Positions 47,266-59,913 are shown, counted from the first letter of the stretch. The stretch is 64,000 bases of DNA from Mortierella sp. BCC40632 (GCA_011634665.1 WAEK01000012.1:186001-250000); one strand, 5' to 3'. Numbers and translations are program-made. Notes: a model not told the origin generated them from the letters alone.

Positions 47266-49149
47266 ATACATACGAGTCAGACATGTCTTTTCTTTTCTTT
47301 TACTCTTATGTAATACACCATAGAAAAAAGAATACTTACGTGCTGGTGCGGGAGGCAAAGATGATACAGGTCGCTGGGGTGCAGATCCAGACCTTGGTCG
47401 GTTGGTGGTGGGCACCGTCAATGAGGGCGAAGGGATGGAACGAGAAGAAGGTGATGGAGAAGATGCTGGCGGGGCTAATGAAGCGCGCGCTGGCGGCTGT
47501 GCTGGACTGCGTGGAGGTGGTGGTGGCGGTGCTCCTGGACGGGAAGGATGTGCTGGAGAGGGCGCGCCATTGGTTCTAGCTGGTGGTGGTGGTGGTGGTG
47601 GAGGTCCAGCAGGCTTGCGAACTGTATTGTTAGGCGTAGTCCTTGGAGGCAAGGCAAGAGGTGGACCCGCAGACACGGCGGACGGGAGGGAAGGCGTGGG
47701 TCGGCCAGGTGTCGGAGGGACAACGCGTGACGGAGATCCATTCGCATTGGAAGATCCATTGGCAATAGGCGGGGCCGGTATCGATTTGTTTGGTGAGCCA
47801 CGCGGCGGTGTGACAGGAGGTGGAGGCGTAGCTGGAGGTTGTCGTGATGGGGCTCCTGTCCTGGATGGCAGGCCGGGGGCTGATGCTGAAGGTACTGTTG
47901 GTGGTCTTGGTAGTGCACGGCCAGGATTTCCACTGCTTGCACTGTTGCTGGAGTGGTCCGCTGTTCATCAGAAATCAGATAAAGAGGAAGATCGGTACAT
48001 GGTCAGCGTATTGTTGCTAGATATCTTGAAATCAAACCACTGCTTCCCACGGCGCTGTGCTGCTGGCTCCATCCAACATCGCCAGGTGTTTCTCGTAGTA
48101 GAACCAGAATCAAGTGAGAGTAAGAGTGAGAAAGAGCGGAGGGACGAGGGATGGGATGTGGTGGAGCAATGCGGGCTTCTCGAACAACAGAAAGAACCCA
48201 TTGAGCTGGGTGAGAGCCGCTCTCTCCGTGTAGTGTCGTCTCGCCGCAATATCCAAAAAGTGAGGGAAGATTGTAAATATAACTCAGTCCCACCCATCCA
48301 TGCAGAGAGAGAAGAGAGAAGAGGCCAAGTCCCGCGCAGGGTAGGGTTAAAGAAAAAAAAAAAAAAAAAAAAGATTGCATCATCCAGCCTTTTGGATAGC
48401 ATTGTCCATCCGTGTCATCTTCACAAACAAATGACCCGATGTTGCAGGCTGTGGTCCACCTCTTCCAAGCTGGTGGAGCAGCAGGAAAAACAAAATAGAA
48501 AAAAAGAAGGACGAGAGCTGCCAAGACTTGGTCTAGCCGGGAGCTGAGAAATGGAAAGAAACGTCCAGGATTAATACAGCCCACCCCTTTCATTATGAGG
48601 TGTGTTACCCTACCTCCAGTGTCCATGCCTCCTGGTCGACTCTTCAGCTTGGGCATTCCTCCTGCAAATAGCCCACCAAGCTGCGGTGCTCCGCCTGCGC
48701 TGGGTGGAGCAGGACCATTGCTGTTGCTACTGTTGCTGCTACTGCTACCACCCATGCCTGGAATTTGTGGTGGCCGAGGCATCCCTCCCATGCCTCCTGC
48801 ATTAGATTTGGGAGCCGCTAAATTCGATTCAAACCATGAACATTGTCAGATGCATTGCATTACTTCATTCAAGCGGCATTCTATTGCAACCTGGCACACC
48901 TCCACATGCATGAGTGGCAACCATGCATGGGAAAAAAGGCTTACCGAGGACGGGGGCAGAACGGTCATTGGTGACAGCCTTTCTTAATTTGGCACCGCCC
49001 TGAATTTGCGAGAGAAGGGCATTGCGATCCTTGGAAGCTGAAGCTGCTGGTGGTTTTGCTCCACCGCCTCCGGGTGGTGGAGGAGGAGGTGGAGGTGGGC
49101 CGCCTCCTGGTGGGGGTGGGGGTGGAGGGGGAGGTGGAGGTGGAGGCAT
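46878..49149 (-). CDS. VRP1: Verprolin / WASP-interacting protein
   Basis: Actin- and WASP-binding proline-rich protein of endocytic actin patches. Five exons (48945-49149, 48614-48817, 47340-47960, 47098-47217, 46878-46954) sum to 1227 nt, 408 aa, with all phases consistent. The N-terminus is poly-Pro, then GGGGAKPPAASASKDRNALL and QIQGGAKLRKAVTNDRSAP, a WH2 actin-binding motif. The middle is Pro/Ser/Gly-rich with profilin- and SH3-type proline runs. The penultimate exon has EGRWNFRSASNFPAPRPF, the conserved (R/K)-(W/F)-x-F-x-x-x-x-x-(L/F)-P-x-P-x-(P/F) Las17/WASP-binding segment. The last exon ends APAPPPIGGNRYY. It faces SEC11 across a 342-bp divergent promoter. The G-rich complement opens long antisense frames that are artefacts. 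Confidence 0.93.
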
Positions 49150-49491
49150 TCGTTAAACGTGAAAAAAAAGAAGAAGAGGAGGTTGTGGGTGGAGTGGATG
49201 GCCGTGTAACCTCGACAGCAGGCGAGGATAAGAAGAAAGGAAGAATGGGGACGACGAGAGAATGCAGAGGATCAATGCGTTCTAACACCATGCTGAGACT
49301 TTTTTTTCCTTCCTTCTCGTCGCTCTTTGTCACGTGCTTGATACGCGACGCCTCTTTTTTTTTTTTTAAAGGTCGAGTTCGACCATCTCGCATCATACCT
49401 ACTTCTCGACCTTTTTTTTTTTTTTTTTTCTGCTTCTTCTTGTACAGGACAGACTCATCAGAAGCGCATCGGAATCAACACCATCACAAAC

Positions 49492-50466
49492 ATGAATCTG
49501 CGCCAAGTATGTTTCATCTTCATCTGTGCAACAACATTGTCTCTATGCGATCAACTGCTCTCGCTCAGGGAGAGTAGAAAGACCTCTTTCCCAGACTAGA
49601 CTTCATCAGGACTCGGCCCTTACCTCTTTTCTCTTGGCCATGCCACTCTATTCATCCATCCATCCTAGATTCTCTCCAACTCGCTCAATGTGTTGATGAT
49701 GCTCTTTGGCGTCTTTATGACGTACAAAGCATGGGGTCTCTACACGAACTGTGAATCTCCACTTGTGGTCGTTCTAAGGTGCGTTCTGTCAAAAAGACAC
49801 TCCTCCAAAAATCTGAGCCTCTGGCATAGTCTCGAGTCGCCACGTAGGCACAGAGGGATATAGAGGACCTGTTTCCTTATTGGGCATTACCTGGAGCTCA
49901 ATTTGTTTCCTCCCTTTTTTTTAAAAAAAAAACTCTTTGCATTTTAGTGAAAGTATGGAGCCTGCCTTTGCCAGAGGTGATATCCTATTCCTGAGCAACC
50001 CCAAGAAGGCTATCGAGATTGGTGAGATCTGTGTCTTCAAGATCCCTGGACGCGACATCCCCATTGTCCACCGCGTTATCGACCGTCATGACTCGTAAGC
50101 GACTAAAATTGAAAGTTTGCCATCTGGAAATCATTTGCAAGGATAACAATCCAGGATCACTCACTCTTATTTTGTCGACGCGTCTCTTTTTATCTTTTTT
50201 TTTTGTTGCTCCCTCCTTTCAGACCCACGGACGGCAAACAGCTACTTCTCACAAAGGGTGATAATAATGTCATGGATGACCGCATTCTTTATCAAGAGCT
50301 TGCAATCAACCGCGACAAGATGTGGGTCGAGCCCAAGGATGTTGTCGGTCGTGTCCAGGGATTCTTGCCTTACCTCGGCATGTTCACAATCATCATGACA
50401 GACTATCCCATGATGAAGTATGCGCTATTGGGTGGCGTTGCTTTGGTAGCTTTCTTGTACGAATAA
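49492..50466 (+). CDS. SEC11: Signal peptidase complex catalytic subunit Sec11
   Basis: ER membrane serine protease that cleaves signal peptides. Four exons (49492-49506, 49669-49778, 49948-50094, 50223-50466) give 171 aa, the normal size. The first exon encodes only MNLRQ. TM1 follows ([20 protein letters not shown]). The catalytic Ser is in [12 protein letters not shown], the His that takes the place of the bacterial Lys is in [12 protein letters not shown], and the Asp residues are in [14 protein letters not shown]-terminal hydrophobic segment ([15 protein letters not shown]) ends the protein. All splice phases agree. Confidence 0.95.
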
Positions 50467-50590
50467 TCAGGATATGGTGGATCAAATCAGCATACCCAAA
50501 TAAACTTCACGACAAGGCAGAGTGGAGCGACCTTTTTTTTTCCCCTTCTTTTTATTCCTGCTTGTGTAAACCATGTGTTGCAAGAGATTA

Positions 50591-51574
50591 CTACCCCAGA
50601 GTCACGTAAAATTCTTTGCGGACCGAGTTGAACAGCTTTATCTTTCTGTTGTCCTGTTCCAATCCATGCCAATCATGCCAGTAAAGAATAAACAAAATGA
50701 ACGTTGAACGTCAGACAAGGCTTTTTTTTTTTCTTCTTTCAAACGATAGGCAAACTAGAAGGGGGGTGAGGAGGATATGGTTCTATACATACCAGCACTG
50801 CCTTCTTTAGATCGCTCAAGGTGATAACCTTCTCTCGAATGGCACCTTCCTCCAGGAGCTTGCGACGATATGTTCCGGGCAACAAGCCTGTTGGGTCATT
50901 TATTTTATTTTTGTTCAATTACCGAGTCAAACAACCAAAACGCCAAAGGGGGAGACTTCAAGAAAAAAAAAATTGGCCACTTACCGCACGACTCTGGGGG
51001 CGTGATCCACTCAAGTTTACCCGTCTCTTCGTTCATCACTTCGATGGCCAGGTTAAAGACAGTTGCCTCGGTAACTTCTCCATCTTGATTGTACATTATC
51101 ACATCAAAGGGGACATTGGGCTCTGCAGGGCCACCAGGTGGACCTAGGCCTTAGAACATAGAGAAAGAAGGAAAGAAAGAAAGAAAAGGCATTGACAAGA
51201 GCCATTTTGGAGAACTACTTAGCGATCTGGTGGAAGATGATCCCCTGTTGATCGATTTACTTCCTCGAAGGATCGGTATGGTTGGAGTTATTACCTGCAC
51301 GCTTTCTAGCATTGTTATACACATCTCGCTCTGTTGTCTTGTGATGCAAAAAAACGTTATCCTTGTTGATCGGTTCAGTATCGAGGAGGGCCATGACAGA
51401 CGAGTCTATTAGAAGGGAAGGGTTAGTATCAAGAGAATATTGCAAAGGCTGGCCATTGACGGCAGATGTAGGAAATGGAGACATCAACCTAACCTGCGAG
51501 GTTTCCTATTTCTGACGGGAGGTGACTAGACTGGATCGAAACAGCTCCATCAAAGTCCAAAAGCACACGAAGCT

Positions 51575-51638
<64 letters not shown>

Positions 51639-52144
51639 GTCAAATCTCTGTAGAGATACACTTTTGATTGATACTAATCCATGTCACCGTCTCTTTCTAG
51701 TCAACTGCAGGCACTTTGCAAGCGCAAGCGCAGGAATTGATCGTGAGAAACCTTCTGTATGTGGTGTGTTTATGTGTTTCCTTACACGTTGTCGCTTCTC
51801 TGTGCCTCCATTCCGGATCGCCACATCCAGCTTATTAGCAAGCTCTGAACGTGTTGGGATCAGGTCTTGGAGAAACTTTTCATGGTCGTCGGCAAGAAAC
51901 ATGGCCAGCTCCTTGGCCGAGTTGATCATGCGTTCCCAGTGAAAGTCGCCCAGATAGACACCCTCTGAAGGAAAAAAAAAAAAAAAAGCCATTTCATGAA
52001 AAGATGTATACATGCGAACCATTCATTAGAACCAGGCTCGCGTTATTCTAAGCACAGCATCCTGTCAAAAGCTGACTCTGTGGCGTAAAAGGGCGAACCT
52101 TTGGGGTCGTAGAGAATGGTCTCGAGGAGTTGAATGTTACTCAT
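50591..52144 (-). CDS. Class IV aminotransferase, probable 4-amino-4-deoxychorismate lyase
   Basis: PLP fold-type IV enzyme; in folate synthesis this family cleaves aminodeoxychorismate to p-aminobenzoate and pyruvate. Seven exons (52099-52144, 51786-51964, 51494-51572, 51295-51405, 50985-51143, 50793-50887, 50591-50653) close in phase to 243 aa. Seen: MSNIQLLETILYDPKGVYL, FHWERMINSAKELAMFL, LRVLLDFDGAVSIQ, the putative PLP Lys in FLHHKTTERDVYNNAR, the cofactor-binding segment EVTEATVFNLAIEV, GLLPGTYRRKLLEEG and a C-terminal FNSVRKEFYVTLG that matches the family's N-S-(V/L)-R-G box except that Gly is Lys. Substrate is inferred; a D-amino-acid or branched-chain aminotransferase-like role is the alternative. 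Intron 1 begins GTTCGC. Intron 2 holds a (GAAA)n microsatellite. Confidence 0.85.
51576..51639. repeat. (GAAA)n microsatellite within an intron
   Basis: About 16 perfect AAAG units on the plus strand inside the second intron of the aminodeoxychorismate lyase-like gene, adjoining the acceptor of its exon 3. Confidence 0.9.
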
Positions 52145-52390
52145 GGCGGGGGTTAAATGAATCAAGAAAGCCAAAAGGCGATTCTCGCATTGTCCACTCT
52201 CTTTTTTTTGTGTGTGTGTGAACCGTCACCTGACAGCCTGTCCGACAACATGGACACCTTTTTTTTTTTTTAATAGCATGCGCACAGCAGTCCTGAGCCA
52301 GAACACGCTCAACAAAAATAGGCTCGCTTCAATAGTTGCTACACGATTGTTCAGCCTGGTGTCTCTCTCTCTACTATTTTCCTGAAGTTC

Positions 52391-52966
52391 ATGGCGACGC
52401 CACCATGGAACAGGATCAAGATTTGTGCCACAGACATCCTCAAAGGATACTTGCAGTCTCATTCTATATCCTCTTGCGCAATGTCTCGCAAGGAATGATC
52501 ACGGAAGTGTCTCTTGACTGGAAGCCTCTTCTGCGAGTCAAGGGTGGAGCAGAGCGCTTAGCATATCAACCTCTCCTAGCCAAGGCTGCACTTCATTAGT
52601 CTGGAGTTCTGACTCGTTAGCGAGAGGGTACCCGAAAGAAGGAGGAAGAGGAGCCTCGGGGATTGAGGGCAGAGGAGGATGCTCCCGATATTTGGCGCGT
52701 GCCTGGTCCGAAATATCGGCCGGATGAGCAAGTATGAACCAAATGTGTGATCAGGTGTGCACCCGAACCAAGTCCCCATCGAGATAGCGCCTCCACTCTG
52801 GCTAATGACTTCGTTTTAATTCTCATGGTCAGGGATGCAGATCAATCGTTCGCATCGCAATATCAAAGAATGGCAAAGCAAAGGACTACAACAGTCTACA
52901 TTTTCTACCATTTGACTTTACCCTTCCTTTTCTCCTCTCCTTTGAGCCATAGACCAATATGCTTCA
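52391..52966 (+). CDS. Possible small gene of unknown function (weak)
   Basis: An ATG at 52391 opens a short frame (MATPPWNRIKICATDILKGY) ending at 52499. Further along, an exon-like stretch from about 52620 (REGTRKKEEEEPRGLRAEED, then DIWRVPGPKYRPDEQ) ends at a GTATGA donor near 52729. A possible acceptor at 52841 opens another piece (VRIAISKNGKAKDYNSL). The pieces look more protein-like than neighbouring noise, but the joins are guesses and no family is recognised. Pseudogene or chance are alternatives. Confidence 0.2.
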
Positions 52967-53481
52967 TTGATCAACCCTCACATACAGCTCATAGTGCATC
53001 CATGCTCTGCACTTCTCCTGCCAACAAGGTTCTTGATGTACTATGATCTGACCAAGAACACATTCCAAAAGTCGATTGTTTTTCTCGATAATTGACCCTG
53101 CAGAGTTTCAGTAGATTGACATTATGCATGTTTATCATTGAGGATTCCTCATCCGCAAGAGCCTCCTGCAGATCAAAATATTGCTCCTGTCTCTCTCTCT
53201 CAGGTTTGGGGTTGCTGGTTGTAGCTACAACGAGTTTCCAGAGTAGAGAACTGAGAGTCATGCCACTGTGTAACTTCGCCTGTCTTTGCCCAGATCCAAA
53301 AAGTTCATACTTTGGACAAGGTACGTTTTGTCGTTATCTCTTTAGACCAGATCTACAGGACCCCACTCTCTCTCCTCTCTCTCTCAAACAAAGTTCACTG
53401 AGCCCCAGGAATCCCTTTTCTTATCACAATTTTTTTTATATAAATATTTCATAGATTTTGTTACTTGATCCTTCTGGGTCC
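52967..53481. other. Intergenic, no supported gene
   Basis: A 90-codon minus-strand frame at 52989-53261 (with EQYFDLQEALADEESS) is the only notable open frame. It lacks a recognisable family and splice context, so it is not called. Confidence 0.4.
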
Positions 53482-55582
53482 TTACGCCTTTTGTTCTTGT
53501 CCCGCTGCAGCCTCGGAATGCTGGGGCCAGACATATTGCTGTTGCTCTCTGGCATAACCATACTTTGCAACAAACTCAGAGACTCCCGCGGGTCCACGGC
53601 TACCAAACGCATAGGGAACTGGATCAATCGCACCCTCATCAATGGTCTTCAAGATCGGAGTGAAGATCTTCCAGGCAGCATCAAGCTCATCATCTCTCAC
53701 AAAGTTGGACTGATCCCCGTTCAATGCATCAAGGATCAAGGACTCGTACGCCTCTGGGATCACAGATGAGTTGAAGCGGCTTGAATAAGAGAGATCCAAA
53801 TCTGAGATGATGGTCTTCATACCAAGACCGGGCTCCTTATTCATCATCTTGACATACACAGCCTCACCGGGCTGAACACGGATCACAATCTCGTTGCGAG
53901 ACAAGTTGGTAAAGATGGAGCCAGGTACATCCTTGAATTGGATACGGATCTCAGTCTTTTGTTGGTCAAGGGCCTTTCCACACTTGAGGACAAAGGGAAC
54001 ACCAGACCAGCGTTCGTTATGGATAAAGAGAGTAGCGGCAGCGTAGGTGGGTGTCTTGCTACCTTTGGGAACAGTCGAGTCGTCAAGATAACCAGGTTCC
54101 TTTCCGTCTTCGGACTTTCCATACTGACCCAACAAAACGTCCTCCTTTGCAATGGGTGGAATGAAACGCAGGACCTTGACCTATTTTATGATTCACACAA
54201 AAAAAAAAAAAAAAAAAAAAAGACCCACCATAAAGGGTTGGTTAGCCCACATGGGTTCAATGCGTCATGTTATGTAGGACAAGAAGACTACCCTCTCCCT
54301 CCGATAAATCTCATGGTCGCCCCCAGCTCCTTACCTTCTCGTCACGAACATCTTCGGCACTCAGAGTGACTGGAGGCTCCATAGCCACAAGCGTCAAGAT
54401 CTGGAGCAAGTCTAAAAAAAAAAAAAAGAGTCAATTTAGGATTAACCAAAAATGTCAGCAAATCTAGTCCAAGGGTAGGAATGTTCGAACAGACAATAAA
54501 GAGAAAAGGCTGCAAAGAACTGGGGTCTCTTACGGTTCTGCATGACATCGCGAATGATGCCAAACTCATCAAAATAACCTCCACGACCCTGGGTGCCAAT
54601 CTTTTCCTTGAACGTGATCTGGATGTTGTCGATGCAATGGCGGTTCCACACAGAGCCGAAAATTACATTGGCAAACCGAAGAATCATCAGATTCTTGACC
54701 ATCTCCTTGCCGAGATAGTGGTCGATACGGTAAATCTAGATGTTTCACGGTTGTTGCCATGTGTTTGAGAAGGGAGGAAGGGTAAAGGGTAGTCAGGTTC
54801 TTTGTATCAATGACAAACCGTACAAGTACTCAAGTATCTCATCCAGGCAAACCCAGCGTGGGAAAAGAAAGACAAGTCTTCCTCTCACCCCTTCTCTCCC
54901 CCCTCCCCTTTTTATCTCTTCTTTACCTCTTCTTCCTTGAACAAAGCTCCAAGCTCATGAGCCAGCTTTCGTGAACTATCCAAGTCCATGCCAAAAGGCT
55001 TCTCTACAATCAATCGGCTCACTACATCGGGTCGGTAGTTGTTCTTTTTCAAACAGGTGGCCACTGGAATAAACACCGAAGGTGGCAACGCCATGTAGAA
55101 CAATCGCTCCTTTGCGCCCGACTCCTTCTCTACTCTGAGAATGTGGTTCTCCAATTGTTGAAAGTCGTTGTCGTGATCGTACTGACCACTCTGGTACGAG
55201 CAAACGTTCAGGAATCGTGAAAGGGCAGCCTTGTCCTCCTCATTCTTGATTTTGATAAACTTGGAGACATGACCTTCAAACGAGGTCTGGTCCATCTTGG
55301 TGCGCGCATAGCCAATGATACGCGTGTTGGGGCTGAGATAACCGTTCTTGAAGAGCCCAAAAAGAGCTGGGAAGGTCTTTTTCTTGGCCAAGTCGCCAGA
55401 GGCACCGAGCACTACGCGTCATTTGAGATTTGTAGGATCAATTGAGAGGATGTTCAGTATGTGAAAAGTGAAAGTTCTACACGTTCTCATCACCCTGACG
55501 AGAAGATAAGACTTTGCTTACCGACGACGGTGTAGAGGTGCTTCGCGTCACCCTGTGTAGAAGTCAGGTTTGCAGATGACAT
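53482..55582 (-). CDS. ZWF1: Glucose-6-phosphate 1-dehydrogenase
   Basis: First enzyme of the oxidative pentose phosphate pathway; oxidises glucose 6-phosphate with NADP+. Five exons (55522-55582, 54927-55411, 54534-54735, 54335-54411, 53482-54180) close in phase to 507 aa, the normal size. The NADP-binding loop [17 protein letters not shown] is formed just after intron 1. The substrate-binding helix [18 protein letters not shown] and active-site [16 protein letters not shown] are present; the catalytic His is in the RIDHYLGKE motif. The C-terminal half has [19 protein letters not shown] and [20 protein letters not shown], typical of the family. The protein ends in a Gln/Ala-rich tail. The start at 55582 ([17 protein letters not shown]) is the first ATG after a stop-rich leader. 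Confidence 0.96.
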
Positions 55583-56027
55583 GGTGATCGGGTTGGAGGG
55601 AGAATGGGAGAATGTGATGGTATAGAATGAATGAGAGGGGGCGAGGTAGGGTTTTTTAATGAGTAAGCGTGGGGACCAAAAAAAAATAAAAAAAAAAGGG
55701 AGTGAGAAAGCGAGCGAGAATGTGACGATGGAACAAGAACAAGAAAAAAAAAAAAAAAAAGAAAACGACAAAGCTCTCTGGCCGCTCATTTTTATATGTC
55801 TGACTGAGACCGTTGTTGCTGTTGCGCAGGCATTGAAATGACGACTGATTGTAATCAAAACCCTCTCAATGCCGAGGCTCAGCAGTCTGGGAAATATGTT
55901 ATGTGGGCTTAGGAATTATCCAGAAATCCATTTCTAATTGTCGTTCCTCCCCTTCCTTCTTTATTCTCTATCTCTCTCACACACTCTCTCTCTTTTCTCG
56001 CTCTCGCTCTCCTATCTCATGCGATAT
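55583..56027. other. Intergenic, PRP6 to ZWF1
   Basis: About 445 bp upstream of ZWF1 and downstream of PRP6, with two A-runs (55678-55697 and 55743-55760) and a CT-rich block. Presumed ZWF1 promoter; no motif assigned. Confidence 0.4.
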
Positions 56028-59000
56028 TTAGGCCGGAGTGCTCGCTGGTAAGGACGCCGCTGTCAGCACTAAAAACTCTCCTATCGACTTGCCAGAATTG
56101 CTCAAGTCCTTGGTCACTGCCTGCCAATACTCGCCATGCCGTGGCTCTGCGGCCTTACACCGCATCACCACATCGCTCTTTCGCGTCTCGTTACCATGCT
56201 CCATCTCAAATTTGAAGTGCCATGCCCAGGCATCACCTAGATCAGGGTCAGCCTTCTCAGCCCTCGCAAACCAAGATCGTGCCTTTTCCACCTGTCGATC
56301 CGACCAAAACAATCTCGCGGCCGTGATAAGAACATGAGCAGAGTTCTCGGATTTTTTAAGTGCATCGACAATCTTGCCCTTGCGTTGGGCTCTTGTCTCC
56401 AACCAGACGGCCTCAGACCAAAGCAGTCCCGAGGACGGACATTCTTGCAAGGCCTTGGCCATCAAGGTCTTGGCCATCGTTCCATTGCTTCCTCGCAGCT
56501 CTAACCGTACAGACTCGAGCCTTTTTATGAAAAAGAATAGAAAAGAAAAAAAAAAAAAAAAAAAAAAAAAGGAATTGGTTACAAAGGTTAGGATCCGATT
56601 GCTAAAAAGGAGAGTAGATACACGTCGTACCTCCAAGTCGATCGAGTAATTGTGCTTACCAAAGTTCTGGTGTCTTGGGGTTCAATAAGCGTCCTCTTTC
56701 AAGCAGGGCACGTGCCTTAATAAGCAACCCAACCTTCTCTTCCAACTTTGCAGCAAGGATCCAAAGGGGTATAGACTTTGAGCAGTTCTTCAGGGCCTTG
56801 ACAAGGTTTTCACGTGCCTTTTGGTTGTCTCCACGGTCCATAAAGATTTGACCTCGGATCATCCACAGCTTGTCTGCATCGGGATACTTGGTCAGAGCGG
56901 TGTCCAGCAACTCGAGAGCCTCGGTCGTCTTGCCAAGTTGTCTCTCCAAGACGGCCGACTTCATCCAGACACGTACAGTATCGGCACTCTGACGGGCTTT
57001 GGAGAGAAGCAACTCTGCACGACCATATTCACCATTCTCAGCCTCCAATTTGACAGCCGCAAGCCAGATCTGCTCGCTGTTGGGGTTGGCCTCGAAAGCC
57101 GCATCCAAAATAGCGCGTGCTCCTGCGACATCGCCCTAGGAAACAGTGTGGGAATAAATGGTTTTGGTTAGTCAACGTTGTTGAGCACAGACTCGTTTTT
57201 TTTTTCTTGGTCAGTCAGACATTGCTAAGCATGACAGAGAGGGAAAGGGATCGACTTACTCCAAGCCACTTTTCTTTCGCACCCATGAGCCACAAGAATT
57301 CAGCCTGAGGACAGTATCGGACAGCACGCACAAGCAATTCCTCCAAAGACTCTCGAGTACCATGCAACTTTTCCAACATGGCAGCTCGACGCCAAATGGA
57401 TTTCTTCGAGGGAAAGGTCCGGAGAGCGTGCGCATAAATGGCTCGTGCTGTTCCATACGACTGTCGACTAATAGCACTCTCAGCGTCCTCCATCCAAGTC
57501 GACTTGAGATCAGCTTCTTCAACACCCATACCAACCGTCGCTCGGACAATTGCCTGGCAGGTATTAATAAACCCGTTCTTTTCACATTTTTCAGCTTCTT
57601 CAAGCCATTGATCCCTTGTCAGAGCCGACTCCATCATTGACAGTTTCTTCACCGCATTTGCTACAAGCTTTTCCACGTCCTGACCATTGGCTTCCTGAAG
57701 GTTAAACGCAGCAATCCAGATCTCGTGTGAGGTCGGAATCTTTGTACGGGCCAAGTTCAGCACAGTTCGCGCATTCTCGTAGGTCTCCAAGCGAGCCAAT
57801 GCAATCCAAAGTTCCACTGATTGAGGTACCAGTTCGACCGCACGAGCCAGCAAAATCCTGGCATTATTGGGATCATCTTCCATCTCGACGGCTGTCTTCC
57901 AGAGTTTGACCGAATTGGGAACGAAATCAAGTGCACGACGGATGACAGTCTTTTGGGTTTTGGGAGTTGTTTCAAGTTGTACGGCCTGGAGCCAAATCTT
58001 GACAGATTGTGGGATCTGCTTGACAGCATTGGCCAGAATTCGTTTGGCATTGTCCGTATTGTTTAGACGCGCTGCCTCGAGCCAAATGTCCTCGGATTTG
58101 GGACATTCCAAACAACCCTTGTCAATAATTTGTCTAGCATCTGCCAACTTTCCTGCGTGCTCTTCCAGACGTGCGGCGGCGATCCATCCTGGGGCGTGTT
58201 TTGGATTGGTAGTGATAACAGACTTGAGTAGTAGACGAGCCTTCTTCAAATCACCGATTTCGGCCTCACTCTTGACAATGACACTGTTGAGATCAGTCAG
58301 GTAACCTTTGGGATCAATCGTTGTTTGTCCTGATGCTGAGTCTGCCATACGATCCAGTCGAAGCCCAAGAACCTGCTTATTGGCCTCACCGATCTCTCTA
58401 AAGTTGGTCATTGTTCCTGGTACTGGTGTGGTCAACCCATTAGGCTAAATAGAAAATGGTAAATAGAGGTGGGGGGAGGGGATAAGTCAGAATCCAATAA
58501 ATAGAGTCCAACAATTCGTCAACAGAAAGCTAGAACAAAACACTGTTTCTCTGTCTCTTACCTGTGCATCCAGAGTGTTGGCCATCTCTCCTTGAGCCCT
58601 CGGAAGCAGTGAGTCTGGAGCTGGTGCAAATTTTTCTCTAAGGGTCGCCTTTTTACGGTTCTTTCCTGCAATATTTCCGACCTCGGGTAGGTTTTCCCAT
58701 TCTTCAACCGTGACAGCATTCAATCCACGCTTCAAATCTGCAAACTGATCTTGGATCTTGGGTCGCTCCTTGTTCAACTTTTCCTGCATCTCCTTTTCAC
58801 GGGCCTCTCTATAATAGAATTACAAAAAAAAAAAAAAAAAAAAAAAGGATTTGGTGAATACCTCGCAGTTTCTGTGAGATCTAGTTATTTTGTTGTCATA
58901 ATACGACTTGATGTATTACCTTCGAGCCTTCCTCCGCTCATCCAGCTTGGCATCGATGGCATCGTAGATCTGATCTGCCTCCTCGTCATCGGCCTCATAA

Positions 59001-59517
59001 GGTGCCGTGTTGAACAATCCAGTCTCATTATCCGGATCCTGGAAGCGCTCATCGTCATCATCTCCATCTTCGGCAGCCTTTCTTTTTGCCTGCTCCTGAA
59101 GCCGAGCAATATCGCTATCATAGATGATGGAACTTGTGGGTTAGTTGCCTCTTTTCTTTTCTTTTTCTTTTCTTTTCTTTTCTCTTTTTTTTTACCTTGA
59201 CGGGGACAATATCCGAATAGACTTACGCTTCTGTTGGTCCCTCACGAGCAGGTCCGATATCTGAACGAGTGGTGAATCCAGTAGCACTATTTTAGAGGAA
59301 GAAAAAAAAAAAGATAGAGAGAAGGCGCGAGAAGAAAGAAGATAATAAGAATAATAATCATCAGCGATTTGCGATTCTGATGTCATGTCATCGGCGATTG
59401 TCCTTTTGCTGACTGAACATTGTTGGAGATTTGATACGAATCATACCCTCTTCCTAAACCAGCAATGTATCCTAGAGGGGCTGGCTTCCCCAAAAAGTCC
59501 TTGGTTGCGCCAAACAT
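56028..59517 (-). CDS. PRP6: Pre-mRNA splicing factor Prp6 (U5 snRNP / tri-snRNP HAT-repeat protein)
   Basis: Scaffold that bridges U5 and U4/U6 in the tri-snRNP. Seven exons (59447-59517, 59227-59286, 58920-59114, 58562-58808, 57260-58444, 56660-57135, 56028-56520) close in phase to 908 aa; human and fission yeast proteins are about 940 and 906. The N-terminal PRP1 domain reads [50 protein letters not shown] and [20 protein letters not shown]. From about residue 245 there are roughly twenty tandem HAT/TPR-type repeats of the pattern W-x-x-A-x-x-x-E/L with P-x-x-x-x-(I/L/V)-W turns ([41 protein letters not shown]). It ends [16 protein letters not shown]. The poly-A/T tract near 56545-56572 is in the last intron. 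Confidence 0.96.
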
Positions 59518-59913
59518 CGATTAGCCTGAAAGTGTCAAATTCCTCGATGGTCGAAAGTTGAACCTACTCTTTGGAGGGCAATGTGGGACCTAATGTAACC
59601 CAAAGAATAAGGAACTCAGCCTCCCAGCCCTTCGGGGGGCAAAAAAAAAATCTTTTCGTATTCAAGAGAGTGAAAAGAGAAAGAAGAGTAATATCAATGT
59701 CATAGAGACCACGGCCCTTGAACTGTATTGCTGTTGGTGCGGATGGACACTACACACCACAAGCATACTTTGGTTCCCCAAAAAGTCTAAGGTCCACGCT
59801 AACACTCCTTGAAAAAGATTACCACCAGAGGCTAAAACGTAAAGGTTTCAAGATGTCCTGGTAGACTAACAACAATGCAGTAACTTTCTTTATCTTCATG
59901 GTTAGACTACTCC
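59518..59913. other. Intergenic, PRP6 promoter side and 3' end of the beta-helix gene
   Basis: About 400 bp, no open frame of interest. CCTCCCAGCC and GGGGGG sequences flank a short hairpin-like segment at 59620-59640; significance unknown. Confidence 0.4.

Noticed and set aside
47402..48547. 381-codon Gly-rich frame on the plus strand
   Set aside because: It is the complement of the proline-rich verprolin exon and its intron; the minus-strand gene explains it.
51576..51639. GAAA tract as a regulatory repeat
   Set aside because: It sits inside an intron and is an ordinary tetranucleotide microsatellite; listed only as a repeat.
52989..53261. 90-codon minus-strand frame
   Set aside because: No family, no splice partners, and composition not clearly different from surrounding non-coding DNA.
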